64,000 nucleotides of DNA from assembly GCA_014529385.2 (NCBI GenBank), contig CM043959.1, forward strand, positions 86,337,529 through 86,401,528, given 5' to 3'. Of the stretch, positions 23,586 to 34,112 are shown one piece after another; within the stretch, counting starts at the first letter, position 1; each line of letters opens with the position of its first letter. The notes under the pieces are model-generated. The model was not told the origin of the DNA, searched no databases, and saw only the letters and a program-made list of their open reading frames with translations. The DNA comes from Adiantum capillus-veneris (lineage: Eukaryota > Streptophyta > Polypodiopsida > Polypodiales > Pteridaceae). The position numbers and the translations under genes are program-made.

Positions 23586-24261
23586 AAATAGGTTTTAAAC
23601 CTTCAACAAGCAAGAACCAAGGCGAATACCCACTATTCCATTTCCGTGTAGGAGAGCTCGCTTACATTCTTCATCTTGCTCTCAAAATAAGCTGGCTTGA
23701 AGTTCCTTCCCTGCTTTTGTAAGAGAACCGACCCAAAAGCTACTGACCCCACACTAATAGATACATAGAAAATCAACTACAAGTCGGGAGGACTCACTGT
23801 TGGTAAAGCACACAATACTTCCTTGATGCCATCAAAATCCTTTTGCATGTCTTCATTCCATTCAAACCCTTGAACTCTTTGACTCAATTTCTAGAGAGGA
23901 TACACATACTGACATAACATCTAGAAAAAACGTGACAAGTACCTGAGCTTATGCACAAATGATGCCAAATCCTTTGTGTTGTTGGTTGGATCCATAAGCA
24001 ATAAAGCCTTAACTTTCTCTGGGTCAGCTTCTATTCCATTTTGGGAAACTACATGTCCTAGCAAATGGACTCTGGCATGAGCAAACTTACACTTCTTTGG
24101 GTTGAGTTGCCCACCCTCTTGTTGAAGCCTTTCAAAACTCAACCTCAACTTCTCCAAATGTGTGACCCTTGAGCTATAACACCCAATGTCATCCATGAAA
24201 ACGCGAATGAACTTACCCAAGTAGAGACCAAACACTCTATTCATCCATCCTTGGAAGTAGC
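23586..24261 (-). pseudogene. Reverse transcriptase C-terminal half and first RNase H
   Basis: The 23921-24244 part reads IRVFMDDIGCYSS, containing the catalytic FMDD box, then LNPKKCKFA and LLGHVVSQNGIEADPEK, all standard for gypsy reverse transcriptase. The 23586-23920 part is broken but still shows SVASGSVLLQKQG and FKPAYFESK, then SELSYTEMEW, of the first RNase H. It is separated from the N-terminal half by a one-base loss near 24262, where ATFQRWMNRVF should read through. Confidence 0.85.
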
Positions 24262-25782
24262 ATATGCATTAACCAGCCCAAAAGGCATTCTTTTGTAAGC
24301 AAAACAACCCCAAGGAGTAATGAAGGTCGTCTTCAATCGATCTTCAATTGCTATCAAGATCTGAAAGTAGCCAGAAAATCCATCCATGATTGAGTAACGT
24401 TTATGACCTGCAACCTGATTGAGGATTTCATCTAAAAAGGGTAGTGGATAATGATTCCTTTTTGTGGCAGCATTCAAAGGTTTGAAATCAACACATATCC
24501 TAAATCTTCTGTTCTTCTTGGGCACAATAACAAATGGAGAGACCCATTCGGACTCCTCTGCTCGAAAGATGAAATCTGCTTCCAAAAGCTTCGTCACCTC
24601 TTCATGAAGTGCCTTCTCATGAATGACCCCCAATATCCTAAGCTTTTGAACCTTTGGATGGGCACCTTCTTTTAGATTGATTCTATGCTCGACTCCTTTA
24701 GCTCCTTGCAACTCTGTATATTCAGTGGCGAATAGCTTTGGAAACTCTGTAAACATGTCTTCATACTCCTTTTTTTCTTTTTCTGTCAAGTCCTCTCCTA
24801 GCATGCTCCTTGCATTCACTTTGGCAGGCTCTACAATTGCTTTTGGACTATCCTTCTCCTCCTTGACCTTCACATCATGCATTGATGCTTCCTTTTCAAC
24901 ACTTATCCCAAAAAGATCAGGACATAATTGCTTCAAGCCTTCCTCTACACTTTCTTCTGATGATGTAGACGAAGCATCACTATCGTATGATGTGGTTTCC
25001 GTTGAATCCGTATCTTGCATCTCCACTAGGGGCTCTGTACGGCTCTCATGTGTCTTCATGTTGTAGACAATGGTCCTTCCTTTCTCTTTGTTGGGGATGG
25101 TGATCAAGCTCGTGCCCCAATCTTGCTTTGCACCAAGGGTTATAAGCCATGGCCTCCCTAAAATGATTGGATACGCATTCTCACCCGCTTGCATCACGTA
25201 GCAATCAACCAAGCACTGAATCCCCAAGACTTTTATCTTCACATCTTCAGCTATTCCAAGACACCTTCCCTTTTTGTGGTTGGCCATTCTCATACGGATC
25301 GAAGCATTCATTGACATCTTGGCACCTGCTTCTTTCATGATAGCCTCGGTCATGACACACACGTGGGCACCACCATCCACATATGCTTGCACTTCCGTCT
25401 TCTTTCCCAGCATAACTTCAACTATTGGCACCATATCCACTGGGTGACCAACCCTCAAAGATGACACCATGCTTTGATGCTTTTCCTTCTTGGAAGGAAG
25501 CTGCGTACTCACACACTTGGTCCACTGCCTCCTCAATTTAGCGTTCAAAGCCACCAATTGACCAAAAGATATATTTGCCTTTTGATTTCGTATGTCATCG
25601 ACAATATCATAGTCTTCAACACCTTGACCAAGGAGGTAGTCCTTTGGACCAATTTTCCTTCTTCCCCGCCTCTTACTACTTTCTGGTTTGTCTTGTCCAT
25701 ATAGGGGGTATATCCCTCCTCTCTCCCTTGGTGGTTCAGGACAATCAGGGGCGTAATGACCCTCTTCATCACAATTGTAGCA
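24262..25782 (-). pseudogene. Gypsy zinc knuckle, protease and reverse transcriptase N-terminal half
   Basis: One long minus-strand frame. A CCHC zinc knuckle lies at 25741-25782 (CYNCDEEGHYAPDC), which binds RNA in Gag. The aspartic protease centre is VQAYVDGGAHVCVM, where most relatives have D-S/T-G. The reverse transcriptase begins with LEADFIFRAEESEWVSPF, FRICVDFKPLNAATKRNHYP and MDGFSGYFQI and ends at MPFGLVNA. A one-base deletion then shifts the frame. The acidic linker between protease and reverse transcriptase is rich in Ser, Thr, Asp and Glu. Confidence 0.88.
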
Positions 25783-26563
25783 TCTACCTTGTAGCCTTCA
25801 TCCCCTGCCTCTCCAGCTGGCTGCTCCTCTCTTTGGTTCCTAATCATTATGTTAATTCTTAATTCTTGCAACTGACCAGCAAGATCATGTAAAACACGAG
25901 CCGTAAAAACGGGATCTGGACCTTGAACCACTCTCTCCACTCTATCATCCGTTGTCACAGGGACCATTGGTTGCACCACAACTGGCTCAGTATGTGTCAC
26001 GCCTTGCTCCCACCTTCTCTTGATCTTCTTGCTCTTGGCCTCAGCAATTTCCACAGCTCTTTCAAATGTAGCAGGCTCATCTTGATCGACCTTCTCCCTT
26101 ACACTTAGATGGAGACAATCCATAAACTGACGTACTTTAAAGAAATCCCCTGGAGCTACTTGGGATGCCGCCTCTAATTGAACCCAAAGCCCTTTGAAGT
26201 ATTGCAAAAAATCTTTAAAGTTAGCATGAACATCTTGCTGCAAACCTCTCAATTTTGTTGTCGTTTCTGTTTGCGGTTAGTTTCTATCCAAACCTGTCGA
26301 AAATTGCCAGCTTCACCTACTCCCATGTTTGCTTTTTTTCTTCCTCTAAACCTTCAAACCACTCCCGAGCTTCTCCTTTGAGCGCAAGAGGAAATACATG
26401 AAGCTTGGCTTCGTCATTCACAATGTGCATACCAAGCGTATGCCACTCAAAGTCTGCCTAAGTTGCATCTTTAAAGCAAAATGTCTGCCGCATGCGCCTT
26501 CATGATTCTCTTCCAACACTCTGTAAAGCTCCTTCCGCCAAGGTACACCTCTCAACATGAGAT
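25783..26563 (-). pseudogene. Gypsy gag, central part, frameshifted
   Basis: Capsid part of Gag. Pieces in shifting frames read ADFEWHTLGMHIVNDEAKLH, FPLALKGEAREWFEGLEEE and FRQVWIETNRKQ, then DVHANFKDFLQYFKGLWVQL and EPATFERAVEIAEAKSK. This order fits the retrotransposon gag domain. At least two frameshifts are needed, one before 26252 and one near 25800 that restores the frame of the zinc knuckle. The hAT element interrupts this gene at 26563. Confidence 0.78.
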
Positions 26564-26570
26564 CGTATAA
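26564..26570. other. Left copy of the hAT target duplication
   Basis: CGTATAA occurs here and at 34106-34112. With one mismatch it can be stretched to the 8 bp usual for hAT (TCGTATAA against GCGTATAA). Removing one copy rejoins gypsy gag in frame as CVAFIRSHVERC. Confidence 0.6.
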
Positions 26571-26639
26571 TACGCGAATAATGGGCGTATTATTCGTTTA
26601 TCTAAATTATACAGCCGTATTATACGGTGCCACATCAGC

Positions 26640-26745
26640 ATAAACAGCCAATCGTATAACTTCTTGATTTTTCGATCGAAAAACTTTTCGATCGAAATTA
26701 TTTTCGAACGAAAGTATTTTCGATCAAAAATTATAACGATCGAAT
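26640..26745. repeat. Left terminal block of CGATCG palindromes
   Basis: Several copies of TTTTCGATCGAAA and close variants within about 100 bases. The right end has the same motif three times at 33955-34023. Their presence at both ends suggests terminal structure or protein binding. Confidence 0.6.
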
Positions 26746-26809
26746 ATGTTAGTATATATAGCAACACGCGAAAGGCCTCATACCAGCTTTCAAAGTCAGT
26801 GTTTTCCAT

Positions 26810-27445
26810 GTGAGTACTCTCACCAAACGATCAAAAAATATAATTTGTAAAAAAATAAAACAATTTGAGTTCAATAAAAATTAAAATTCAATAGAATTTT
26901 AAGTTTTGTGATTCAAATATATGAATTTGTTTTGAAAAACTTAGTAAATAGTTGAAAGTTTGTATTTTGTGAAGAGTTTAATCTCTCACTTGATACAAAC
27001 TGTAATTATAAGAATCACTTGTCAATGTGTTCAATTAATTGACACTTGAAAGTGATTAATTAAAAAAAGTAAGATATTATCGTTGTGTGTAGAGTGTACT
27101 CTCACATGAGATAATTATTTTAAAAATATAATTACATAAAAATTAATTTTATGTAATTTAAAGTTCGATTTTGATGTGTAGAGATTTTCTCTCACTTCAA
27201 AATGAATATAATGAAACAAAATTATATTTTTACGTTTTGTGTAGAGCTATTCACACTGCTATGCTCTCACTAGAGTAAAAATTTAGGAAAAACATGTTTA
27301 AAAATAATGATATTCTCTTATCTTTATTTGGACTGCAAAATCTACCGTACTGTGTGAGAGCATACATATGCTCGCATTGTAGATAGATAATCGCTTAAAA
27401 ATCTATGGTAAAGTGTAAGAACTTTTTGTTCGCACTTTACATAGA
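26810..27445. repeat. Left subterminal array of hairpin motifs
   Basis: Seven or so imperfect inverted units built on GTGNGAG and CTCNCAC: GTGAGTACTCTCAC at 26810, GTGAAGAG...CTCTCAC at 26969, GTGTAGAGTGTACTCTCAC at 27087, similar at about 27175, 27240, 27353 and 27413. hAT transposases bind short subterminal repeats, so these are candidate binding sites. This is inference from position and repetition. Confidence 0.6.
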
Positions 27446-27769
27446 TACGATAATTATCAAGTATTGTAAGTGATTATCGTTTTGACATTTAAAAATGTCA
27501 CTTATAGCTCTTGTATGTATAGTAATTTATAATGATAATCATTTTAATACTTGATTTAATTGTAATTATTGATTATCGTAATGTGTTAAAGGTACAAGCT
27601 TGCACTTTAGATAAATTGATGCAATTTATATGTAATCCAATGGTATTGTTTTTTATTATTGTATTTTTGTTCAATCATTGTTAGTTAAATTAATTTAATG
27701 TTTTAATTGATTTTGATTATGAAAATGATCATTGACTTTGTTTTTACTAGCAAACTATTTTTGTGCATC
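27446..27769. other. AT-rich leader of the transposase gene
   Basis: No gene. It contains gattatcgt and similar repeats and leads into the transposase start. The bases before 27770 are also open in frame (from ATG 27719), so a slightly longer N-terminus is possible. Confidence 0.4.
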
Positions 27770-29865
27770 ATGGTGAAAGGACAAGAGTGGAGTTATGTGC
27801 ATGAGTTGAAAGCTGGGAGAAATACATCTCGACTTAAATGTAAATCTTGTGGCCACGAGTTCAGTGGTAATGCAACCAGAATTAAAGAGCATTTGTTTAA
27901 AGTCCTTGGCAATGTTGAAAAGTGCGGGGCACCACCAAAAGATATTCATGAAAAATTTGCCATGTATTCTCGCAAAGTAAAGTTGATTCTTGCAGCTAAA
28001 CATAAAGGTGATGTTTCTAAAGATATTCATGCGAATATTGAACCATCTGTATGCAATGAGGCAACAGAAGAGGTGTGTACCACTCAAGTAAATGATCAAA
28101 GTTCTCAATTGAACCCTCTTCATGGAGATGCTTCTACATCAGGAGGAGTTCCTAGCACAAGCAAATCCGGCAGAGCGTCATCCAATGGACAGACAATGCC
28201 TGAAGCATTAGGTAAACAATGGTTGCTTGAGTTGAATTTAAAATGGACACAAGCATTTGTTGCGTGTGGCATATCGTTCAATGTTATGCGCAATCCAATA
28301 TTTCAAGATGCTTTGATGAGTACAGCCAAAAAAGGATTTGTGCTTCCTGACTATAACAAGATGCGAACTGAATATCTTGATAAAGTCAAAGACAGTACTG
28401 AAGCCATTATCAAACACATAGTCCTAGAGTTTGTTCCAGCATATGGATGTACCATAGCATTGGATGGATGGACTAACTGTCAGAAAAAACCTTTAATCAA
28501 TGTAATGCTTATTAACCCTAGAGGGGCTATGTTCGTGGAAGAAATTGACAGCTCATTGAAAGAGAAGACTATCACCTACCTAGGAGGGGTGTATGAGCGT
28601 GCAATTGCAAAGGCAGATGGACCAAAGAATGTGACTGCTATTGTCACAGATAATGCAGCCAACTACAAAGGAGCAAGAAGAGCTATTCAAGTCAAGTATC
28701 CGGAGATTTCTTGGGTACCATGTGCAGCTCACACTTTAAATTTGCTTTTAAAAGATATTGGTAAAATGGCATGTGTGAAGCAAACTTTATTGGATGCAAA
28801 TCATGTGGTGAAATTCATTAGAGAGCATCAATTTTCGTATGCTCTTTTTCAAACCAAGTCACCAAATAAAGCTCTGCAAATATTTTGCGCAACAAGGTTT
28901 GCTACAGCATACTATGTTCTTGCTGCTTTGCAAGAGTTGAAGCCTGCATTGATGGAAACCTTAGCAGACAGAAGATGGGATGGATGGCTCAGCAAGTATC
29001 CAAGTTATCAAGAAGCAACTGGTCGATGTGCACAAATAGTAAACTCGCCAGTCTTTTGGCGTAATGTAGAAAGAACAGTAATTGTGTCTAAGCCATTTGT
29101 AGATCTTTTGAGAGCAGTTGACACAGATTATTTTATTTTTGGTCAGGTCTACTGGTATATGTCAGAGGCTATACGCAAGCTAAGAGAAAATGTCAGTTTT
29201 GGTGCAAAGGATAAAGCTACCATGATTACAATTGTTAACAAGCGTTGGGTGCAGTTGCATACGCCATTGCATGGTGCGGCTTTTGTATTGGATCCTAAGT
29301 TTCAAATGCATCAGCAATCTGCCAACAAAGAAGTTATGTCCGACTTCAAAACAGTGTGCTCCCAACTCTTAGGGCACAAAGATGAAAAAACAGCTTTTCA
29401 TCAGCGAGTAGATTATGCCAACAGAACTAGCATGTTTCAGGATCCGTGGCATATAGATGCCATGGCAAAACAAGTGCACCTTTATGGTGGAAGGATTATG
29501 GTGGAGAGAAAGTGGAGTTGCAACACATTGCAGTTAGAGTTTTATCAGTAGCTGCATCAAGTGGAAGTTGTGAACAAAATTGGTCAGCATTCGACTTTGT
29601 GCACACGAAAAAGCGAAACAGACTTCATACTAAACGGGCTGCTGATTTGGTGTATGTTTTTTGCAATATGAGACTTATTTATAAGCCTCAAAACATTGCA
29701 ACTAGAGCCGCTCAAAAGCAATATGGAGTCTTCCAAACGCATGAAGCTATTTCTACAGAAGTTGATGATGAAGATGATATGGAATGGGAGATAGTTTCAG
29801 AATGCTCAGATATGGACGAAGTAGATGATATGGTTGCAGTTTTTGAAGATGGAGATGATTTGTGA
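27770..29865 (+). pseudogene. hAT transposase, one frameshift
   Basis: Cut-and-paste transposase. I start it at ATG 27770 (MVKGQEWSYV), which puts the BED-type zinc finger at its usual place near the N-terminus (C24, C27, H41, probably C52). A DUF659-like region follows. Catalytic Asp 232 is in TIALDGWTN and Asp 294 in VTDNAANY; CAAHTLNLLL follows. The C-terminal dimerisation part, in a second frame, has APLWWKDYGG, SSGSCEQNWSAF with the likely catalytic Glu, and KRNRLHTKRAADLVYV. The frame changes between about 29460 and 29500, equal to one lost base. The acidic tail ends at 29863. All key residues survive, so inactivation looks recent. Confidence 0.88.
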
Positions 29866-30126
29866 GAGTACCATTGTAATACTTAACAAGTTTTTGCATA
29901 TGATGAAAGAAAGTGGTATCTCGTTGTCGTTCACATCAAAACCTCTCTTTCTCTCTCTCATACACACATATTTACTCACACACAAATATAAATTGCCGAT
30001 AATATCTTGTCGAATAACAATTACATAAAGTCGATATAGGTTTGAAATTACAACAAGGTTATGGGAAATTACTCAATCGAAAAGAGTTTGATATAATTTT
30101 GAGATTACAAAAAGCTTGTGAGTGAC
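29866..30126. other. Convergent intergenic space in the hAT element
   Basis: AT-rich 260 bp between the transposase stop and the end of the minus-strand 253-residue frame. It should hold both poly(A) regions; no definite signal is chosen. Confidence 0.4.
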
Positions 30127-30888
30127 TTATGAGTTTGATAGATTTGCTATAAGCTGGTCTATGGTAAAATCTGTAATTCCTAGCTCAGGGGATGGTTGAG
30201 CACCATCTTTATGTGAAGTGGTAGTATCATCTGGCAAAGGTCCATACAATGATTCATATCGTTGAAGCTTTGCTTGTGCATCACTTAACTCTATTTCAAG
30301 CTCAAGAATACGGCCACGAAGCATGTCCGGTGTTTCTCCTTGGCTGGCAAGGTCTTGTCCTTGGCTGGCTAATTCAGTCAGTGTTTCTGACTCTTCAGGA
30401 AGTAAAACAATAGGACGCTTGCGAGGAGGCATTGGATTATTTGCATTGCGTGCTGCCACCTTTTCTGCAATGCGTCCACGTCCAACGCCAGCGGTGCCTA
30501 GACGATCTGACCAATCCACTCTCTTCAGCAAAACATATCGAACATAGCATTGTTGGATAAAGTAAATGGGTACTTGGTTGTTGTTTGGTAGGCATCTCTC
30601 TTGTCGTATAAACCTTTGCAGCAATACACGTGCCAGTCCTTTATGTTGCAAATCAGAGAGCTTTAACGGAGCTGTATCTTTTGCATTGCCACTTATTTGA
30701 AATAGTTGATGGCGTACAAAGTGATTAGGGCAAAGCTTTTTGCACTCTTTAAGGGTTAGTGGTTCGCCCTGCAGCTCAGATTCATCTTCTTCAATGTTCG
30801 CAATAGTAGAAAGATCTGCTTGTCCACATCTAACTTGTCCTTCTTTAAAAATTGCCTGAGCTTCAGCGTGGTTGAGTTCTTCTTCCAT
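30127..30888 (-). CDS. Unknown 253-residue protein encoded in the hAT element
   Basis: Intact minus-strand frame. I recognise no family. Visible traits: an acidic N-terminus (MEEELNHAEAQAIFKEGQ); a central part with LTLKECKKLCPNHFVRHQLF, LQRFIRQERCLP and DWSDRLG; a basic patch PPRKRP near residue 180 that could act as a nuclear localisation signal; and a heptad-like segment (ILELEIELSDAQAKLQRYES) near 205-225 likely to form a coiled coil. The start ATG sits in CAGATATGG, the same context as the kinase-like frame upstream, so a splice acceptor may precede both. It lies 166 bp downstream of the kinase-like frame on the same strand and may be a partner or a later exon of the same gene. Confidence 0.6.
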   Translation of the reverse strand: MEEELNHAEAQAIFKEGQVRCGQADLSTIANIEEDESELQGEPLTLKECKKLCPNHFVRHQLFQISGNAKDTAPLKLSDLQHKGLARVLLQRFIRQERCLPNNNQVPIYFIQQCYVRYVLLKRVDWSDRLGTAGVGRGRIAEKVAARNANNPMPPRKRPIVLLPEESETLTELASQGQDLASQGETPDMLRGRILELEIELSDAQAKLQRYESLYGPLPDDTTTSHKDGAQPSPELGITDFTIDQLIANLSNS

Positions 30889-31054
30889 ATCTGCATATTA
30901 GGTGAACATGTCATTACTTTTAAATACCCATTCAATTAATTTGACATTGGAAAGTATATCAAATGACAAACATAGATATTTTGTTCAATTAAATATACAA
31001 TTAAATCTGACACCAAAAGTAAAACAATGATGAAATCATGAGACTTGTGTTTCA
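30889..31054. other. Spacer between the two minus-strand hAT frames
   Basis: AT-rich. On the minus strand it ends in ttcacctaatatgcag, a good 3' splice site look-alike just before the 253-residue frame. Confidence 0.35.
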
Positions 31055-32467
31055 TTAATCATCAGCTGGTCGTAAGCCAGATGTCATTACAATGTTGTAA
31101 CCCACTCTATGGGCACCATTTAAACATAAGGAGAGGTCAAAAGCGTTAGGCCGGGTTTTGGGGTTTAGGCGCTTGCTGGTTTCAAGATGAGCAAGTACAT
31201 TACTCAAAAAATGTCTCTTGCTTTGTTCTTGGGGCTCTGGTAAGCACTTCAAAATGCGTTTACATGTATGACACATGGAATAAATATCCATAGCTTTGGT
31301 CCAGGAGGGAGGATTACTAGATATACATTCGGGGGCTGCCCATGGATAATCTCTCTCATATTGTTTTCTAGTTTCTATCTGCATATTGCGTAGAGGAGGA
31401 AAACCGGCTGTGGTATTTGTTTTGGTGCATGAACCCCAATCCACAATGCCGGCATAAACACCTTTTTCGCCAAAATGCAGCATCATATTCCGAGAGTGTA
31501 GATCATTGTGGAGGAAGTTATGCGAATGTATATACTTTAGAGTTTGGAGGAGAGCATTGATGATCTACAAAATATTCTCCTGGAATAGCTCTACTGTTCC
31601 TGCAGTGAGTACATAATCACGGATGACAGGTTGGCTGCCGTCTGCAGTGCATTCTTTGATCCATTGCTCCACATGGCCGCCATTCCAAAATCGTGAAATG
31701 AGCATTGGTTGCTCCACGTGGCGCACCATGGCAAGAGGGTAGATAATACCTCGATGTGAAATATCCAAAATTGTTGCTTCGTCTTTGACCTATTGCTCCA
31801 TGGTGGGCCCATGTAAGTGTACTTTGAACACTTTTGCAGCATACACTTGATCTTTGAAAGCGGGATGTGTGACACCCACACGCTTCACATGTGCCCATCT
31901 TCCCTCTCCTAGCTGTGGAGCTTGGATATTGAAGACGGCTGTGTCGAGTAAAAGGTGTAAAATAGGTGGTAGTTGAGAGAGGTATAATGTAGCAACAGAT
32001 GACGTTGCAGGCTTTGTTCTAAGAATGATTTCTGGTTCAACAGAAGCTTTAGAAGAGCTGGCTTCCACTCTTGGACGCTTTGCTGCTCTTTCTAACTTTT
32101 CCTTGCTCTTGAACTCCGTGTAAAGCTGTTGCACAAGATGTATGCGCTCAGCTATGTTTGGCAAGGAAGTAATTGCAGGATTTTTCAGTTCTTGAAAGTT
32201 TTTCATGATCTATCCAATGGTTTGTTTGACCATGTTTACTAAAGCACTTGATGTCAGGAGGGCTATGTCAAAAATAGATGGTGCAAACTCTGCCTGGAGC
32301 TGCTCAAACACAGACTTGGTTAGAGTCTCTGTAAGCTGATAAAAATGCTCCGGAGCGACAGGGTTTAAACAACGCCTAATATCTGCCTTTGACGAGTAAT
32401 GGAAGTGTCTCACAATCACTTCGGAGACGAACTTTTGTTGATGTTTCACTAGCTTCGTGTCTGCCAT
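31055..32467 (-). pseudogene. Protein-kinase-like gene inside the hAT element, three TAG stops
   Basis: One continuous frame of 470 codons with three in-frame TAG codons (31565-31567, 31790-31792, 32210-32212) and no frameshift. Kinase landmarks run in order: glycine loop LGEGRWAHV near residue 186, beta-3 lysine in VYAAKVFK (about K212), a Glu in VKDEATIL after the second TAG, catalytic loop HNDLHSRN at 320-327, Mg-binding Asp in VDWGS (343) and AAPE at 377-380. The first 130 residues are unfamiliar and include a KRPRVE patch. HNDLH is unlike the common HRDLK and recalls atypical or captured kinases. If the TAGs replaced CAG (Gln), the protein was a complete and probably active kinase. The ATG at 32467 is preceded by a splice-acceptor-like CATACAG. 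Confidence 0.78.
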
Positions 32468-32670
32468 ATCTGTATGACAAAATTATAAATTAAGAATCTT
32501 ACGAAATGATTGTACACCATAGTAACATAGTTATTATATAATGAGTGTTAACCCTATATATATATTAAATGATGATTCAAATTTATTAAACAATACTAAA
32601 TTATTGCAAATTAAAGAGAAAATCTTATGATTACAAACCACATTGTGCGAATTGACCATGAAAATTAATT

Positions 32671-32672
<2 letters not shown>
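32468..32672. other. Upstream region of the kinase-like frame
   Basis: AT-rich, no gene. On the minus strand it would hold the leader or an intron of the kinase-like gene. Confidence 0.35.

Positions 32673-32744
<72 letters not shown>
32673..32744. repeat. (GA)n microsatellite
   Basis: About 72 bases of uninterrupted GA in the right half of the hAT element. Confidence 0.92.
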
Positions 32745-32748
<4 letters not shown>

Positions 32749-32756
32749 GGCCAGGA

Positions 32757-33830
32757 GTGTGAGATGCTCTCAGCACAAGAACTGGATCCTGCTATGTGCA
32801 GAAGTGTGAGATGATGAAAGAAATTACATCTAAAGGGTTGGAAAATCGTATATGTGAACACCTCAGCTAGTGTGAGATATTCTCAGCACAAGTCCTGGAT
32901 GTTGTTGTAAAATAGATTGATAGTTTTTATCAATTTAATCCCTGATAAAGTGTGTGGAACTCACAACACAACTATCAGCGGATAAATTAACAATTGCAGA
33001 TGTAACTTACCTATCGTATGTGTTTACGTCCAAAACAACACCAAGTCATTTAATGATGAAAAATGATGTTCTTTTGGAATATGAAACACACGAGTAACCA
33101 GTATGTCACATTAAGATGAAGAGGGCATGAAAATATCCATCTCTTCACTCTTAATATAACGAGTGGTAACGCTTGTGTTTCTATGTAACACATATGACAG
33201 AAAAACTTAATCTAAAATTGTAAATTTTATAAGCTATTTCTAATGGAGTGTGTGGCACGCACAACACAACCATCAGCAAACAGCTCAACAATTTCAAATG
33301 TAAATCAATTGTTGTATATATCTACGTTCAGAGTAACACCAAGTCATCTACTGATGAACAATGATGTTACTACAGAAATAGAAGCACAAAAATAACGAAA
33401 GTCGTATTAAGATGAAGAGGGCATAAAGTATGCATCTCTACACTCTTAAAATGACGAACCTTAATTTTTGTGCTTCTATGTAGAATAATCAATAATGATT
33501 TACTTTAAGATTGTAAATTTTATAGGCCACTCTGAAGTGAGAGGTGTAGCATCATGCCTACTACACTCCACGAGTCTACCTCTAATCCTAACTCATCTCT
33601 ATGGTGAGAGATATACTACTACACCATACGAGTGAGAATCTAAATTTACCCTAAGCCTTCCCTAGAGTGAGTTATATAACTACACACCACGGGAAAGGAA
33701 ACTATATTCTATACACCTCTGGAGTGAGCCATTTGGCTACACACCACGAAGTGGCCTACGACTTGCAAGCCAACTTTGTGGTGAGAGCCGAAACTACTGC
33801 ACCACACAAGTCTGGCACAACACAAAAAAA
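32757..33830. repeat. Right subterminal array of hairpin motifs in the hAT element
   Basis: Units such as GTGTGAGATGCTCTCAGCAC (32757-32776) and GTGTGAGATATTCTCAGCAC (32870-32889) form hairpins like those on the left. Further out, about five units combine gtgag with ctacacaccac (33530-33820). Two longer units around 32950-33180 and 33240-33480 repeat each other, including acaacacaac and aagatgaagagggcat. Confidence 0.6.
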
Positions 33831-33951
33831 AGTTAATATTTATTGAAAATTTAAAAAATATACCTGAAAACCGTTGTAAATCAAAGACGCTGTCTCTATC
33901 TGGAAAACTCTCAGAAGCTCCAAGCTCTCCAAACTCCAAGAAAGTCCACAA

Positions 33952-34026
33952 TGCTTTTCGATCGAATATGGCGACGATTGTATATATATACTTTTTTTCG
34001 ATCGAAATACTTTTCGATCGAAAAAT
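33952..34026. repeat. Right terminal block of CGATCG palindromes
   Basis: Three copies of TTTTCGATCGAA-type palindromes, the mirror of the left end block. Confidence 0.6.
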
Positions 34027-34105
34027 GTTTTATACAGCTATTCGGTAATTATTCGGAAATACGGCGTATATTGACGTTTTATACGTATAATTTTTGTTAT
34101 ACAGG

Positions 34106-34112
34106 CGTATAA
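34106..34112. other. Right copy of the hAT target duplication
   Basis: CGTATAA, matching 26564-26570. Gypsy gag coding resumes immediately to the right. Confidence 0.6.

Larger units (their letters stand above)
26571..34105 (+). mobile_element. hAT transposon with transposase plus kinase-like and unknown minus-strand frames
   Basis: About 7.5 kb inserted in gypsy gag. It carries a hAT transposase on the plus strand and two minus-strand frames convergent with it. Both ends carry AT-rich blocks with TTTTCGATCGAAAA-type palindromes and, further in, arrays of short hairpin motifs. The terminal inverted repeats are poor and do not begin with the usual CAGNG, so the exact ends rest on the CGTATAA duplication and the restored gag frame. 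A fragment of a related transposase lies at 59903-60109, so the family has more than one copy. Confidence 0.75.

Noticed and set aside
24451..25066. Plus-strand frames opposite the gypsy protease and reverse transcriptase
   Set aside because: Antisense shadows; the minus-strand translation carries all family motifs.
27755..28123. Minus-strand 122-codon frame opposite the hAT transposase start
   Set aside because: Antisense to the zinc finger coding region, no recognisable motif.
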